64,000 bases of DNA from Aquisphaera insulae (lineage in GTDB: Bacteria; Planctomycetota; Planctomycetia; Isosphaerales; Isosphaeraceae): NCBI RefSeq assembly GCF_011064615.1, contig NZ_JAALJH010000031.1, forward strand, positions 28,917-92,916. Reading direction: 5' to 3'. Positions 32,291 to 40,886 of this stretch are shown one piece after another; position 1 is the stretch's first letter, and every line of letters begins with the position of its first letter. The position numbers and the translations under genes are program-made. The notes under the pieces were generated by a model. The model saw nothing but the letters and a program-made list of their open reading frames with translations, searched no databases and was not told the origin of the DNA.

Positions 32291-32636
32291 CACGTCTCCC
32301 GGCGGGCCTCGGTCCCTCGTCTCACCGACCATGGCGATACGACCCGGGCGGCTATCATCTCAATCGATCCCCGGTGGCTCATGCAACAGAGATGCCCTCT
32401 CGACGTCTCCGGATGTTGATCGAACGAGCGGACGTGCCGGGCCAACGCCCCGTCCGGTCGACCTGTCAGGTTCTTTGTCGATCGCCCGAGCGCTTACCTT
32501 GAAGGTCGCCCCGGCCGAGGCTACTGTAGTATCCGTCACCGACGTCGTCGTGGTGGCACGATCGATGCGCAGCGATCGGCTCTCAGAAGAGGTCCCGGGC
32601 GGCCTGCGCCGGGAAACTCTGTCGGGGTGGGTCAGG
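32291..32636. other. 346-bp divergent intergenic region
   Basis: This separates the glycoside hydrolase start from the next plus-strand gene. It should contain both promoters. A plus-strand open frame extends back to 32331 but has no signal-peptide-like start before 32637. No RNA element was recognised. Confidence 0.4.
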
Positions 32637-33083
32637 ATGGGGCGATGGCCCTGGAATCTCACGAGGATCTGCCACCTCTCCCTCGTCCTGCTGGGGCTGG
32701 AGATGCTCGTCCCCTCCACGGCCCGCGCCGGCTGCCATCTCCCGACGGGTGCCGACCCAGCCCGGTCGCCCGCTGTGCTCCACGACCTGGCGTGGCTCGA
32801 GTCGACCGGAGCCGCGGCGGAATGGTCCGATCCGGTGCCGCCATGGCCGAAGGCTCCCTGCACGGGCGCCTTCTGCTCGGGGAATCCCGACCCGGCGCGT
32901 TCGGCGGTCCCGTCGGTCCCCCCGACATCGGATGAGCGGTGGGCGAGCGTCGACCGCATCGATCCCCCACCTCCGATCGGCTCGCGGTTCATCGAGGCCG
33001 GCGATGAGCCCTCGCGCCGGGTCGAGGACTCGCGGCGCGTCTTCCATCCCCCTCGCCGGATCGTCGCGGCCCCCTCAGTCTGA
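32637..33083 (+). CDS. small secreted protein, possible third member of the Cys-rich family
   Basis: This 148-aa protein starts at ATG 32637 with a signal peptide (NLTRICHLSLVLLGLEMLVP ending STARAGC). The mature protein contains PCTGAFCSGNPDPARS and ends SRRVFHPPRRIVAAP. The end resembles SRLDRPPESILVA of the product at 59530-60006 and SRLDDPPEAIGRA of the one at 20974-21447, though the Cys cluster is sparser. It precedes a DUF1559 gene by 250 bp on the same strand. No known domain was recognised, and the start site is weak. Confidence 0.55.
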   Translation: MGRWPWNLTRICHLSLVLLGLEMLVPSTARAGCHLPTGADPARSPAVLHDLAWLESTGAAAEWSDPVPPWPKAPCTGAFCSGNPDPARSAVPSVPPTSDERWASVDRIDPPPPIGSRFIEAGDEPSRRVEDSRRVFHPPRRIVAAPSV

Positions 33084-33333
33084 CAGCCCCCGACCGCCCT
33101 CATCCGGCCGAACGGAGATGGCCGTCGCGTGGCCGCGCGTCATCCGCCTGATCGATGATGCGCCCCTTTTATCCCATCTCGTACGCCCGCGGACGATCGC
33201 GGCGTCGTCGCGCCGATTCGTTCCTCAGCCGGGTCGATCCTCGTCGGACGCCGGCGGCGATCGCCGTCCCTCGTCACGTCCTCATCCCGTTCCGTTCCGT
33301 TCCATCCGTCCTCATTCCCAGGGAAACCGAATC

Positions 33334-34326
33334 ATGAATCCTCGATTGCGTCGCGGCTTCACCCTGATCGAGCTCCTCGTCGTCATCGCGATCATCGCCG
33401 TGCTGATCGCGCTCCTGCTGCCGGCCGTGCAGTCGGCGCGGGAGGCGGCCCGCCGGATCCAGTGCACGAACAACCTCAAGCAGTTCGGGCTCGCGCTGCA
33501 CAACTACGAATCCGCCGTGGGTCGCTACCCGATGGCCTGCGCCCTGAAGGTCGGCCAGGTCGACGAGACCTACTCGGTCCACGCCCGGATCCTGCCCTAC
33601 CTGGAGGGGCAGAACCTCTACAACATGATCAACTACAGCCTGTTCTGGGACATCCAGACGACGGTCGCCCAGACGAAGATCGCCGGCTTCTTCTGCCCGA
33701 GCGACCCCAAGGGGGACGAGCAGCGGCTCTCCGGGACCATCAACCACTTCGGCACGAGCTACGGCGCGTGCGGCGGATCGTGGCTGATGTGGGATCCGAA
33801 CATCAATCAGGTGGGCGACGGCATGTTCCTGGTCAACCGGAGCGTGAAGCCCGCCGAGGTCGTCGACGGCCTCTCGAACACGATAGCCGTCTCCGAGGTG
33901 AAGTCCCAGTCGCCGATCCTCCGGGACGGTGGCAACCCCAGCGACGCGAACGTCCCGCCACCGACCAGCCCCAGCCAGGTCGGCGCGTTCGGGGGCAACT
34001 TCGACCCGACGTTCGGCTTCTCCCAGTGGGTGAACGGCCTCTACATCCACACCGGGATCAGCACGACCTTCCCGCCCAACACCGTGGTCGGCTACCAGAC
34101 CGGCGGCCAGAACTATGACATCGGCTTCACCACCAGCCGGCTCGGCCTGACGACCACCGGGCGGACCTATGTCGTCTTCCTGGCGAAGAGCTACCACCCC
34201 GGCGGCGTCAACACCCTCTTCATGGACGGCTCGGTCCGGTTCGTGAAGAGTTCCGTCGCCATCAACACCTGGCGCGCCCTGGGCACCCGGGCCGGCGGCG
34301 AGGTCGTCAGCGCCGACTCGTTCTGA
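33334..34326 (+). CDS. DUF1559 (prepilin-like) protein
   Basis: This 330-aa planctomycete DUF1559 protein begins with a type IV pilin-like prepilin motif, RRGFTLIELLVVIAIIAVLI, with peptidase cleavage expected before Phe, then AREAARRIQCTNNLKQFGLA. The DUF1559 body ends in GGVNTLFMDGSVRFVKSS and AGGEVVSADSF, the usual family C-terminus. Such proteins form large paralogous sets and probably sit in the envelope; their role is unsettled. The start has AGGGAAA about 8 nt upstream. A second copy is at 58348-59385. Confidence 0.92.
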   Translation: MNPRLRRGFTLIELLVVIAIIAVLIALLLPAVQSAREAARRIQCTNNLKQFGLALHNYESAVGRYPMACALKVGQVDETYSVHARILPYLEGQNLYNMINYSLFWDIQTTVAQTKIAGFFCPSDPKGDEQRLSGTINHFGTSYGACGGSWLMWDPNINQVGDGMFLVNRSVKPAEVVDGLSNTIAVSEVKSQSPILRDGGNPSDANVPPPTSPSQVGAFGGNFDPTFGFSQWVNGLYIHTGISTTFPPNTVVGYQTGGQNYDIGFTTSRLGLTTTGRTYVVFLAKSYHPGGVNTLFMDGSVRFVKSSVAINTWRALGTRAGGEVVSADSF

Positions 34327-34405
34327 TCCCGGCCGGGCGGAGGAGGAAATCCGCCGGCCCGTCCCGGCAACGACCGCGGGCGGGCCGGCGGGATATCCGT
34401 CCCGC

Positions 34406-35314
34406 TCACGCGATGACGCGGCGGGATCTCGCCCGCGCGGCCGACCCGGCACCAAGGACGGCCACCCCGCCCAGGGCGAGGACCAGGCTGGACGGCTCCG
34501 GGATCGCGGCGGCGGCGGTGTGGAACGTGAAGTTGTCGACCGCGAAGTAGGCGGGGGGGATCACTCCGTAGGTCCGGTCGTTCTGGCTCGACTGGATGCC
34601 GAAGCGGAGCTCGGTGGAGCCGGCCAGGGACGACAGGTCGAGCGTGTTCCAGGTATCGACGATGTACCAGTCGTTCTTGTTGTCGCTGAGGAAGTTGGCC
34701 AGGTAGAAATCAACGGTGCCCACGAGCTTGCCGGCGGCGTCATAGCCGCGAATATCGAGGAGCTGATAATCCCCCTTCGTGAAGGCATTGGCGTATCCAT
34801 AGCCGTCGCCGTCGCGCATCGTGAGGTAGGAATACGTGGTGTTGGTGATCGCGATCGAGTCCGGCGTGGCACCGGCCGCGAGCTTGATCGTGGCGTCGGA
34901 CGGGTGGAACGGATTGGTCAGGATGGACTGCGGGTCGCTCGGGTCGAGGAGGCGGTTATTGAGGGCGGGGGAACCGTAGGTGAGGGCCACGCCATAGGTC
35001 TGCGATCCGTCGGCGCCTCCTCCCGTGATCGAGCTGTACTGATTGAGGAAGCCCGGCGTCTTGTTGTCGGTCATCGTCGAGAACGACCAGCCATACCAGG
35101 AGGGGCCATACATGGGATCGACAATGTAGCTGTTATTGTAGGCATTGCCGTCGATCGCGGCGGGGAACGGCGGCGTTGAGCCTGGGTCGCCATTGATGTA
35201 CGAATTGGCCGACAGGCCGAGCGTCTCGTAGGTGGTCGTCACCGAGCCGGCGCGGGCGACGGGAGACAGGGTCATCACGAGCAGGGCGGCGATCGAGGCG
35301 CGTACGGGGCGCAT
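34406..35314 (-). CDS. DUF4465 PEP-CTERM surface protein under a cobalamin riboswitch
   Basis: This 302-aa protein has a signal peptide (MRPVRASIAALLVMTLSPVA, cleavage after VARAG), then a DUF4465 beta-sandwich: ETLGLSANSYINGDPGSTPP, SWYGWSFSTMTD, and QYSSITGGGADGSQTYGVAL. DFYLANFLSDNKNDWYIVDT and LRFGIQSSQND follow. The C-terminus carries a PEP-CTERM signal (AIPEPSSLVLALGGVAVLGA then RARSRR), which an exosortase would process for surface attachment. A cobalamin riboswitch lies upstream in the same direction (35399-35620). From memory, DUF4465 proteins of Bacteroides (BtuH type) bind B12, so a B12-capture role is likely but inferred. AGGA is 11 nt before the start. Confidence 0.88.
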   Translation of the reverse strand: MRPVRASIAALLVMTLSPVARAGSVTTTYETLGLSANSYINGDPGSTPPFPAAIDGNAYNNSYIVDPMYGPSWYGWSFSTMTDNKTPGFLNQYSSITGGGADGSQTYGVALTYGSPALNNRLLDPSDPQSILTNPFHPSDATIKLAAGATPDSIAITNTTYSYLTMRDGDGYGYANAFTKGDYQLLDIRGYDAAGKLVGTVDFYLANFLSDNKNDWYIVDTWNTLDLSSLAGSTELRFGIQSSQNDRTYGVIPPAYFAVDNFTFHTAAAAIPEPSSLVLALGGVAVLGAGSAARARSRRVIA

Positions 35315-35398
35315 GGGGGTACGGTCCTTTCCATGGCCATGGGCGGCGGCCTCCGGGAAAGGCACCCGCGCGGACGTGGCGCGCCGGAACATGCCCCC

Positions 35399-35620
35399 CC
35401 GATGCTTGAAAGGCCGAAGCATCGCATGGGACCCGTCGGGCCGTGTTCTGGCTCGCGAGTCGAGCGGTCCCGGACGCCTTCCCGCGAGATTGCGGCTCGC
35501 AGTGGCAATCTGTCCGGAGACCATCCTCGCTTACAGCGGCGGTCCCGCGCCGGAATTTCACCGGCTTCCTGCCCGGCCTTCCGACCGGGCGCCCGACGGG
35601 CATCTCACGGATCCTACAAC
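35399..35620 (-). promoter_or_regulatory. cobalamin (adenosylcobalamin) riboswitch 1
   Basis: Read on the minus strand, the leader carries the B12-box core GCCGGTGAAATTCCGGCGC (35547-35565) followed by GGGACCGCCGCTGTAAGCG, then GCCACTG (35510-35516), GGGAAGGCGTCCGG and AGCCAGAA followed by CACGG (35446-35453 and beyond). These are the conserved blocks of the cobalamin aptamer in the right order and spacing. A hairpin GATGCTT/AAGCATC (35401-35423) with loop CGGCCTTTC follows and is a good candidate for the regulatory stem that kisses the aptamer. It precedes the DUF4465 gene by 85 nt, so high B12 should repress expression. Confidence 0.9.
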
Positions 35621-35743
35621 TGGCCGCATCCATGAGTCAAGGAGCCGTGGGCTCCCGCGTCCGTGCCTGGGTGCGCGGAATCTCTGGAGTTGTGCTTGAT
35701 CATGGAGCGACGCAGTTTACTTGGCAAGAGTGTCGAGTGATGT

Positions 35744-35773
35744 CCCCGGCCGCCTGACGTGGAACGGCCGGGG
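35744..35773. terminator. hairpin after the DUF4465 fusion gene
   Basis: A perfect 9-bp stem (CCCCGGCCG with CGGCCGGGG, 12-nt loop) lies just beyond the stop codon of the gene at 35785-37524. It has no T-tract. Terminator function is inferred from position. Confidence 0.5.
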
Positions 35774-35784
35774 AACGCGTGCGG

Positions 35785-37524
35785 TCACTCAAGGCTCGCA
35801 GGATGAGTCAAAGCCCGGCGAGCGGCCCTGCGGCGGGATGCGGCCCGACCCAGCGGGGCCGCCGCCAGGGCGATCCCCGCGGCCAGGGCCATGACGACAC
35901 TCGACGGCTCCGGGATAGCGGCGGCCATGTGGATGACGCCCACGCCGGTGAGATCGAACCCGCTGCTGGCGAACGGAGTCGACCACGGGTCGTTGATCAG
36001 GTTCCCATGGGAGTCCTTGCTGCCGTAGGCCGGATTGATCGAGCCGACCACATCGACGATCCGGACCTCGGTCACGTGATTGATGTCCAGTCCGGCGGTC
36101 CCCGCCAGCTCGGAGAGGTCGAACGGGGTCCCGTACCCGTTGATGTACTTGCCCGCCAGGTTGTTCAAATTGCTGGCGTCGACCGCGCCGAAGCCCCCCA
36201 CCTGGGTGGTCGTCTGGGTCTCCGAAATCGATGCGAACCGGAAGAAATTGACGCCATCGGAGGAGACTTCCACGAAGGCGAGCTCGAGGAACGCCATCCC
36301 CGGGCCTCCGGTCAGGAAGCCGTTCTCGAAGACTGCGAAGTCGGCTCCGGCCCCGTTGGCAATCGGAGTGTTGAAGCTGACCGTGATCGAACCGCCGTCG
36401 CCCAGCGAGACTGGCGTCCCGTTCGGCCCCAGGCAGTTGCTCGGATTGCCGTAAGACGCCAACCCGAGGCCGGGATTGCTGATATCCATGGGGCCGCGGT
36501 TGATCGAGACGACGGACGAGGCCCACTCCGTGAAGATGGAGCTGCTCCTGGCGTAATTCACCCCGAGCGAACCCGGCTGCCCAACCTGCGGATCGAAGCT
36601 TCCCGCGTAGGCCGGGGCAACGGTCATCACCGCCAGCACGCAGGGGACCAGGGTCAGCATCCGGCGACGGGTTCCGAGGATGACCAGGCCCGCCAAACCC
36701 AGGCCCATCATGACCACGCTCGACGGCTCCGGGATGGCCGTCGAAAGCGTGAAATTGTCGGCCGCGAAGTAGGCTGGCGTGTTCACGCCCACGGTCGGGT
36801 CATTCTGGCTCGACTGGATGCCGAAGCGGAGCTCGGTCGAGCCCTTCAGGGAGGCCAGATCGATGGTCTTCCAGGTGTCGACGATGTACCAGTCGTTCTT
36901 GTTGTCGCTGAGGTAGTTGGCCAGGTAGAAGTCGACCGTGCCAACGAGCTTGCCGGAGGCGTCAAAGCCGCGGATGTCCAGGAGCTGATAGTCCCCCTTC
37001 GTGAACGCATGGGCGAAGCCGTAACCGTCGCCATCGCGCATCGTCAGGTAGGAGTAGGTCGTGTTGGTGATCGCGATCGAGTCCGGGGTGGCGCCGGCGG
37101 CCAAAGTGATGGTCGAGTCGGACGGATGGAACGGGTTGGTGATCGGGTTCGTCGGGTCGTAAATGTTGTCGAACGCCGGGGCCCCGTAAGTCAGGGCCAC
37201 GCCATACGTCGCCGAGCCATTCGCTCCCCCGCCGGTGATGGAGCTGTACTGATTCGTGAATCCCGGCGTCGTGGTGTCGGTCATCGTCGAGAACGACCAG
37301 CCGTACCAGGCGCCGCCGTAAGTCGGATCGATGGTGTAGTTGTTGTTATAGACGTTCCCGTCGATCGAGGATGGAAATGGCGGCGTAAGGGTGGGATCGC
37401 CGTTGATGTACGACCCCGGAGCGAGGCCGAGATTCTCAAACGTCGAGGTCACCGTATCGGCGTGAGCCGCGGGAAGCACGGCAAGACCGAGGAAGGCTGC
37501 GAGCGCAGCGCGAACGTGGCGCAT
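35785..37524 (-). CDS. fusion of two PEP-CTERM proteins (DUF4465 + second surface domain) under a cobalamin riboswitch
   Basis: This 579-aa ORF contains two whole proteins in one frame. Part 1 (residues 1-288): signal peptide (MRHVRAALAAFLGLAVLPAA), a DUF4465 domain closely resembling that of the 34406-35314 product, and a PEP-CTERM signal (AIPEPSSVVMMGLGLAGLVI then LGTRRR). Part 2 begins exactly at an internal Met289 (36660) with its own signal (MLTLVPCVLAVMTVAPAYAG), a domain with GADFAVFENGF, AFVEVSSDGVNFFRFAS and SSGFDLTGVGVIH, and a second PEP-CTERM (AIPEPSSVVMALAAGIAL, about 532 onward). No stop separates them, so either a stop was lost or Met289 also initiates. DUF4465 plus the FAVFENGF-type domain suggests a two-component B12 capture pair; the function is inferred. 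Confidence 0.85.
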   Translation of the reverse strand: MRHVRAALAAFLGLAVLPAAHADTVTSTFENLGLAPGSYINGDPTLTPPFPSSIDGNVYNNNYTIDPTYGGAWYGWSFSTMTDTTTPGFTNQYSSITGGGANGSATYGVALTYGAPAFDNIYDPTNPITNPFHPSDSTITLAAGATPDSIAITNTTYSYLTMRDGDGYGFAHAFTKGDYQLLDIRGFDASGKLVGTVDFYLANYLSDNKNDWYIVDTWKTIDLASLKGSTELRFGIQSSQNDPTVGVNTPAYFAADNFTLSTAIPEPSSVVMMGLGLAGLVILGTRRRMLTLVPCVLAVMTVAPAYAGSFDPQVGQPGSLGVNYARSSSIFTEWASSVVSINRGPMDISNPGLGLASYGNPSNCLGPNGTPVSLGDGGSITVSFNTPIANGAGADFAVFENGFLTGGPGMAFLELAFVEVSSDGVNFFRFASISETQTTTQVGGFGAVDASNLNNLAGKYINGYGTPFDLSELAGTAGLDINHVTEVRIVDVVGSINPAYGSKDSHGNLINDPWSTPFASSGFDLTGVGVIHMAAAIPEPSSVVMALAAGIALAAAPLGRAASRRRAARRALTHPASLE

Positions 37525-37936
37525 GAGGATGCGAACTCCTTCTACGAGGATGATTGGGGATCGGGGTGTGACGGGCCCGGCTTCAACCGGGCGGGGTTGG
37601 TCGTCGCGCGGCCGGCCCCGGGCACGCGAGCGAGGCGCAGCATGATCCGCAGCACCGCGCCGCGCGTGCAGCGGGCGCGAGGCGGACTCCGGGCTGATCG
37701 CGGACGACGATCAGCCCGTCGCTGGGCCCCGGATTCGGCCCGGCCGACGCGGGGGAGTCGTCACCGTCGACGCGGCGCCGATGTCGCCGGCGGAGGTAGC
37801 ATTCGACCTTCGATCAGAGGCCCGTTGCGGGCGGGAGTGGGATGGAGCACGGGCGGTGCGGTCCTTTCCATGGCCATGGGCGGCGGCCTCCGGGAAAGGC
37901 ACTCGCGCGGACGTGGCGCGGCGAAACGTGCCCCCC
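37525..37936 (-). promoter_or_regulatory. 412-nt leader between riboswitch 2 and its gene
   Basis: The distal part (about 37858-37925) matches the leader of riboswitch 1 (35323-35390), including GGACCG and the CCATGGCCATGG block, but here it ends in GTGCTCC rather than a gene start; a ~330-nt insertion relative to locus 1 follows. Within it lies a perfect 11-bp hairpin (37691-37701 with 37709-37719, CGGGCTGATCG/CGATCAGCCCG, 7-nt loop) without a T-tract. No convincing protein was found here. It may be an added regulatory element or decayed coding DNA. Confidence 0.5.
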
Positions 37937-38160
37937 GATGCTTTAAGGCCGAAGCATCACATGGGTATCCCGTCGGGCCGTATTCTGGCTCGCGAGTCGA
38001 GCGGTCCCGGACGCCTTCCCGCGAGCTTGCGACTCGCAGTGGCAATCTGTCCGGGGACCATCCTCGCTTACAGCGGCGGTCCCGCGCCGGAATTTCACCG
38101 GCTTCCTGTCCGGCCTCTCGGCCGAACGCCCGTCGGGCATGAGGAAGATCCTACGACTTG
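37937..38160 (-). promoter_or_regulatory. cobalamin (adenosylcobalamin) riboswitch 2
   Basis: It carries the same core as riboswitch 1: GCCGGTGAAATTCCGGCGC (38084-38102), GCCACTG (38037-38043), GGGAAGGCGTCCGG and AGCCAGAA (37983-37990). The downstream hairpin GATGCTT/AAGCATC (37937-37958) with loop CGGCCTTA is also retained, so both aptamer and expression platform are conserved. The two are clearly a duplication. It regulates the gene at 35785-37524 on the minus strand through a 412-nt leader. Confidence 0.9.
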
Positions 38161-38298
38161 CTCCGTCGCCGAGTCAATGATGCGGAGGATTTTTGGGTCG
38201 ATGTGTGCGGAGAGGATCAGGTCTTGATTTCTTGCGGAACCAGGGGTGTAGAAAAGATGGCCGAACATCGGGCTGCCCGACGTCGGGGTGGATGCGAA

Positions 38299-38324
38299 GG
38301 GGCCGCGCCAGTCGGCGCGGCCCC
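38299..38324. terminator. hairpin after the first glycine-rich protein
   Basis: A perfect 11-bp stem (GGGGCCGCGCC with GGCGCGGCCCC, loop AGTC) lies 17 bp beyond the stop of the gene at 38341-40629. It shares the GGGGCCGCGCC motif with the hairpin behind the paralogous gene. There is no T-tract. Confidence 0.6.
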
Positions 38325-38340
38325 TCCATGGAGATCGGCC

Positions 38341-40629
38341 TCAGGATGTGAAGGTCCCCGAGACGTCGTTGTCGTTGGTCGTCGCGGTGTTGCCGGTGGC
38401 CGACGTGTCCTTGAGGACCACGGTGCCGCCGGGGAGCAGGTCGAGGCCGCCCCCGATGCCCACGCCGGCCGGGCCCGTGGCGCCGGCGGCGCCGGGGAAG
38501 GTGCTTCCCGCCGTGCCGTTCGGGTTCCCCCCGACCCCGCCCGCCGCGTTACCCGCGATGTTGCCGGCGCCTCCCACCCCCCGATTCGCCTGATTGCCGG
38601 TGATGAGGTCGGTCGCCCGGGATTGGTTGGAGTTCCTCCTCGCGCCCTGCCTGGGCGAGAAGGTGAGGAGGCCGGTCGTCGTGTTGAAGACGCCGCCGCC
38701 GAGCCCGGACCCGCCGGCGCCGCCGGTGCCGCCATTGCCGCCGCGGCCGGCACCGCCGTCGCCGCCCGTGCCGCCGACAACGCCGAGGCCGCCCCGACCG
38801 CCCTGGCCCTCGCCGCCACGGCCCCCGCCGCCTCCGACGCCGCCGTTGGCCTGGTTGCTCGTGATGTTCACGGTGAGGCCGGTGAAGGAAGCCACGCCGC
38901 CGTTGAACAGGCCGCCGCCGACCCCGGCGCCGGCGGAGCCGCCCGTGCCGCCGGCCCCGCCGACCGCGAAGCCGCCATTCCCGGCACCGGTGCCCTGGCC
39001 GCCGGTGGCACCGAAGGCATTGCTGCCCCTGTTTCCGACGCCCCCGGCGCCGCCGTTGGCCTGGTTGGCCGTGAAGATACTGGGCGCCGGCACGCGGTTC
39101 GACCGCTGCGGACGGAACGTGACCGTGGCGCCGGCCGCGTTGTACATCCCGCCGCCGCTTCCCAGGCCGCCGAGCCCGCCGGACCCACCGAAGCCGGTGC
39201 CCGTGGTGTTGGCGAAACCGCCCTCGCCGCCGAAGCCCCGGGCCCCGCCGCTGCCGCCGATGGCGCCGAACGCCTGCCCGGCGACCCCGCCGTTCGCACC
39301 CAGCCCGCCGTTGGCTCGATTGGATGAGAAATTCACGGCCGCCGTGCTCAGGAACGTGCCTCCACCGCCATTGAAGACGCCGCCGCCAAGGCCGGATCCG
39401 CCCGCGCCCCCTGCCCCGCCGACGCCGGCACCCGCGGCACCACCGTTCCCTGCCCTGCTGCCGGCCGAGCCATCGCTATTGCCGCCCAGACGCCCGATGC
39501 CGTTGCCCCCGTCACCGCCCAGGCCACCCTGGCCGCCATTGGCCCGATTGTCTGCGAAAGTGCTGGCGGCGTTCCCCCTGGTACCTCCGCTCACCGACGT
39601 ACCACCAAGGTTCAACAGGCCGCCACCCTGGGCGAGCCCTCCCGCGCCCCCGCGCCCTCCGCTGCCGCCGCCGCCGTCACCGCCGTTGCCGCCATTCCCG
39701 CCCGCGCCCCCCTGGCCGAAGCTCCCGTCGCCGGCCCTACCACCCAGGCCACCCCGAGCTTCGTTCGCCGAGAACGTCGTGGCCGACAGCGACAACTGCG
39801 CGCCGGCGGCGTTGAACACGCCGCCGCCGAGGCCGGCTCCGCCGGCGCCGCCGTCACCGCCGGCGCCGCCGATCGCGTTCTGACCGTTCCCACCGGCGCC
39901 GCCGGCCGCCCCATTACCAGTCCCGCCGACCCCGCCGGCGCCGCCGTTGCCCCCGACGGCCAGGTTCGAGGCGATCGTGCTGCCGGTGATCGACAGCGAT
40001 CCGGCCCCGTTGAAGATCCCGCCACCACGTCCGTCCGTGCCGGCCTGGCCATTCCCCCCCGCACCGCCGAACCGGCCGTTCTGGCCGGCCTGGCCGGCGC
40101 TTCCGTTGCTGCCGATGGCGACGTTGTTGGCCACGGCCACGGAGGAGAGGGTTACCCGCCCCCCGGTGTTCAGGAGCCCGCCCCCGTCGCCCGTGACGCG
40201 GCCGCGCTGGATCGTCAGCTTCTCGATCGACACCTTGCCGCCCAGGACCTGGAGGACGCGGTCCAGGTTGTTGCCGTCGATGATCGTGGCCCCGGAGCTC
40301 TTCCCCTTGATCGTGACGTTGCTATTGATGTCCAGGTCACCCGTCGCCGATCCATCCTCGCCGGCACCCGCCAGCGTCAGCGCGAACGTGCCGGCCGGCA
40401 GGATGATCGTGTCCGAGCCCGGCTTGGCGTTGGCCGCCTGGATCGCCGACCTCAGCGAGATGTTCCCCGCGGCGTCCTTCCCCTTCTTCAGGTCCACCGC
40501 CACCGTGTCCAGCGTCGTGTTGACCTTGAACGTCGAGAGCAGCGCCCGCTCCTCGAGGTGCAGCAGGCCCGGGAAGTAACGCGACGCATTCCGCCGACCG
40601 ACCCGAACACGGGACCTGTTACCGAACAT
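38341..40629 (-). CDS. glycine-rich CSLREA-like surface protein (copy 1)
   Basis: This 762-aa protein begins MFGNRSRVRVGRRNASRYFP and HLEERALLST (about residues 23-32), a LEPR-XLL variant. A CSLREA-like module follows (NTTLDTVAVDL, ISLRSAIQAANAKPGSDTII, then LPAGTFALTLAGAGEDG). A parallel beta-helix-like start (NVTIKGKSSGATIIDG) leads into hundreds of residues of GGxGGNGG-type repeats alternating with SSNxANGG-like coils, resembling PE_PGRS composition. The C-terminus is TNDNDVSGTFTS. No catalytic site is visible; a surface or adhesive role is probable. Start 40629 has GGGAG 8 nt upstream. The first ~144 codons and ~257 bp upstream are almost identical to copy 2. Confidence 0.82.
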   Translation of the reverse strand: MFGNRSRVRVGRRNASRYFPGLLHLEERALLSTFKVNTTLDTVAVDLKKGKDAAGNISLRSAIQAANAKPGSDTIILPAGTFALTLAGAGEDGSATGDLDINSNVTIKGKSSGATIIDGNNLDRVLQVLGGKVSIEKLTIQRGRVTGDGGGLLNTGGRVTLSSVAVANNVAIGSNGSAGQAGQNGRFGGAGGNGQAGTDGRGGGIFNGAGSLSITGSTIASNLAVGGNGGAGGVGGTGNGAAGGAGGNGQNAIGGAGGDGGAGGAGLGGGVFNAAGAQLSLSATTFSANEARGGLGGRAGDGSFGQGGAGGNGGNGGDGGGGSGGRGGAGGLAQGGGLLNLGGTSVSGGTRGNAASTFADNRANGGQGGLGGDGGNGIGRLGGNSDGSAGSRAGNGGAAGAGVGGAGGAGGSGLGGGVFNGGGGTFLSTAAVNFSSNRANGGLGANGGVAGQAFGAIGGSGGARGFGGEGGFANTTGTGFGGSGGLGGLGSGGGMYNAAGATVTFRPQRSNRVPAPSIFTANQANGGAGGVGNRGSNAFGATGGQGTGAGNGGFAVGGAGGTGGSAGAGVGGGLFNGGVASFTGLTVNITSNQANGGVGGGGGRGGEGQGGRGGLGVVGGTGGDGGAGRGGNGGTGGAGGSGLGGGVFNTTTGLLTFSPRQGARRNSNQSRATDLITGNQANRGVGGAGNIAGNAAGGVGGNPNGTAGSTFPGAAGATGPAGVGIGGGLDLLPGGTVVLKDTSATGNTATTNDNDVSGTFTS

Positions 40630-40886
40630 CGAAGTCTCCCTCGTGAAGTGGTGAAATTTGGCCACCGCATGCCCGAGCTCATCGGGAAGGCCGGACGCTC
40701 CCGGACGCGGCGGCCTCGGGAGGACGTGCGAGGGACTCGCCCTCCTGGTGCTCGCCACGTCGCTCCCCTTCGGCATCAAGGAAAGCCCGTCCAGACCGAT
40801 GCGAAATCCGCGAACCCCTCGCCGGTCGCGACCGCCCGAGGGGGATATCCGCCCGGCGCGGAGCGAACGGACAGGAATCGTCCGCC
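40197..40886. repeat. 690-bp near-identical repeat, copy 1
   Basis: It covers the 5' part of the glycine-rich gene and ~257 bp upstream. It aligns to 43125-43813 with a constant offset of 2928 bp, one 1-bp indel near 40846 and few substitutions. Identity stops abruptly where the glycine-rich repeats begin. Confidence 0.85.

Noticed and set aside
29849..32419. 856-aa plus-strand ORF inside the glycoside hydrolase
   Set aside because: No recognisable motif and antisense to a conserved enzyme.
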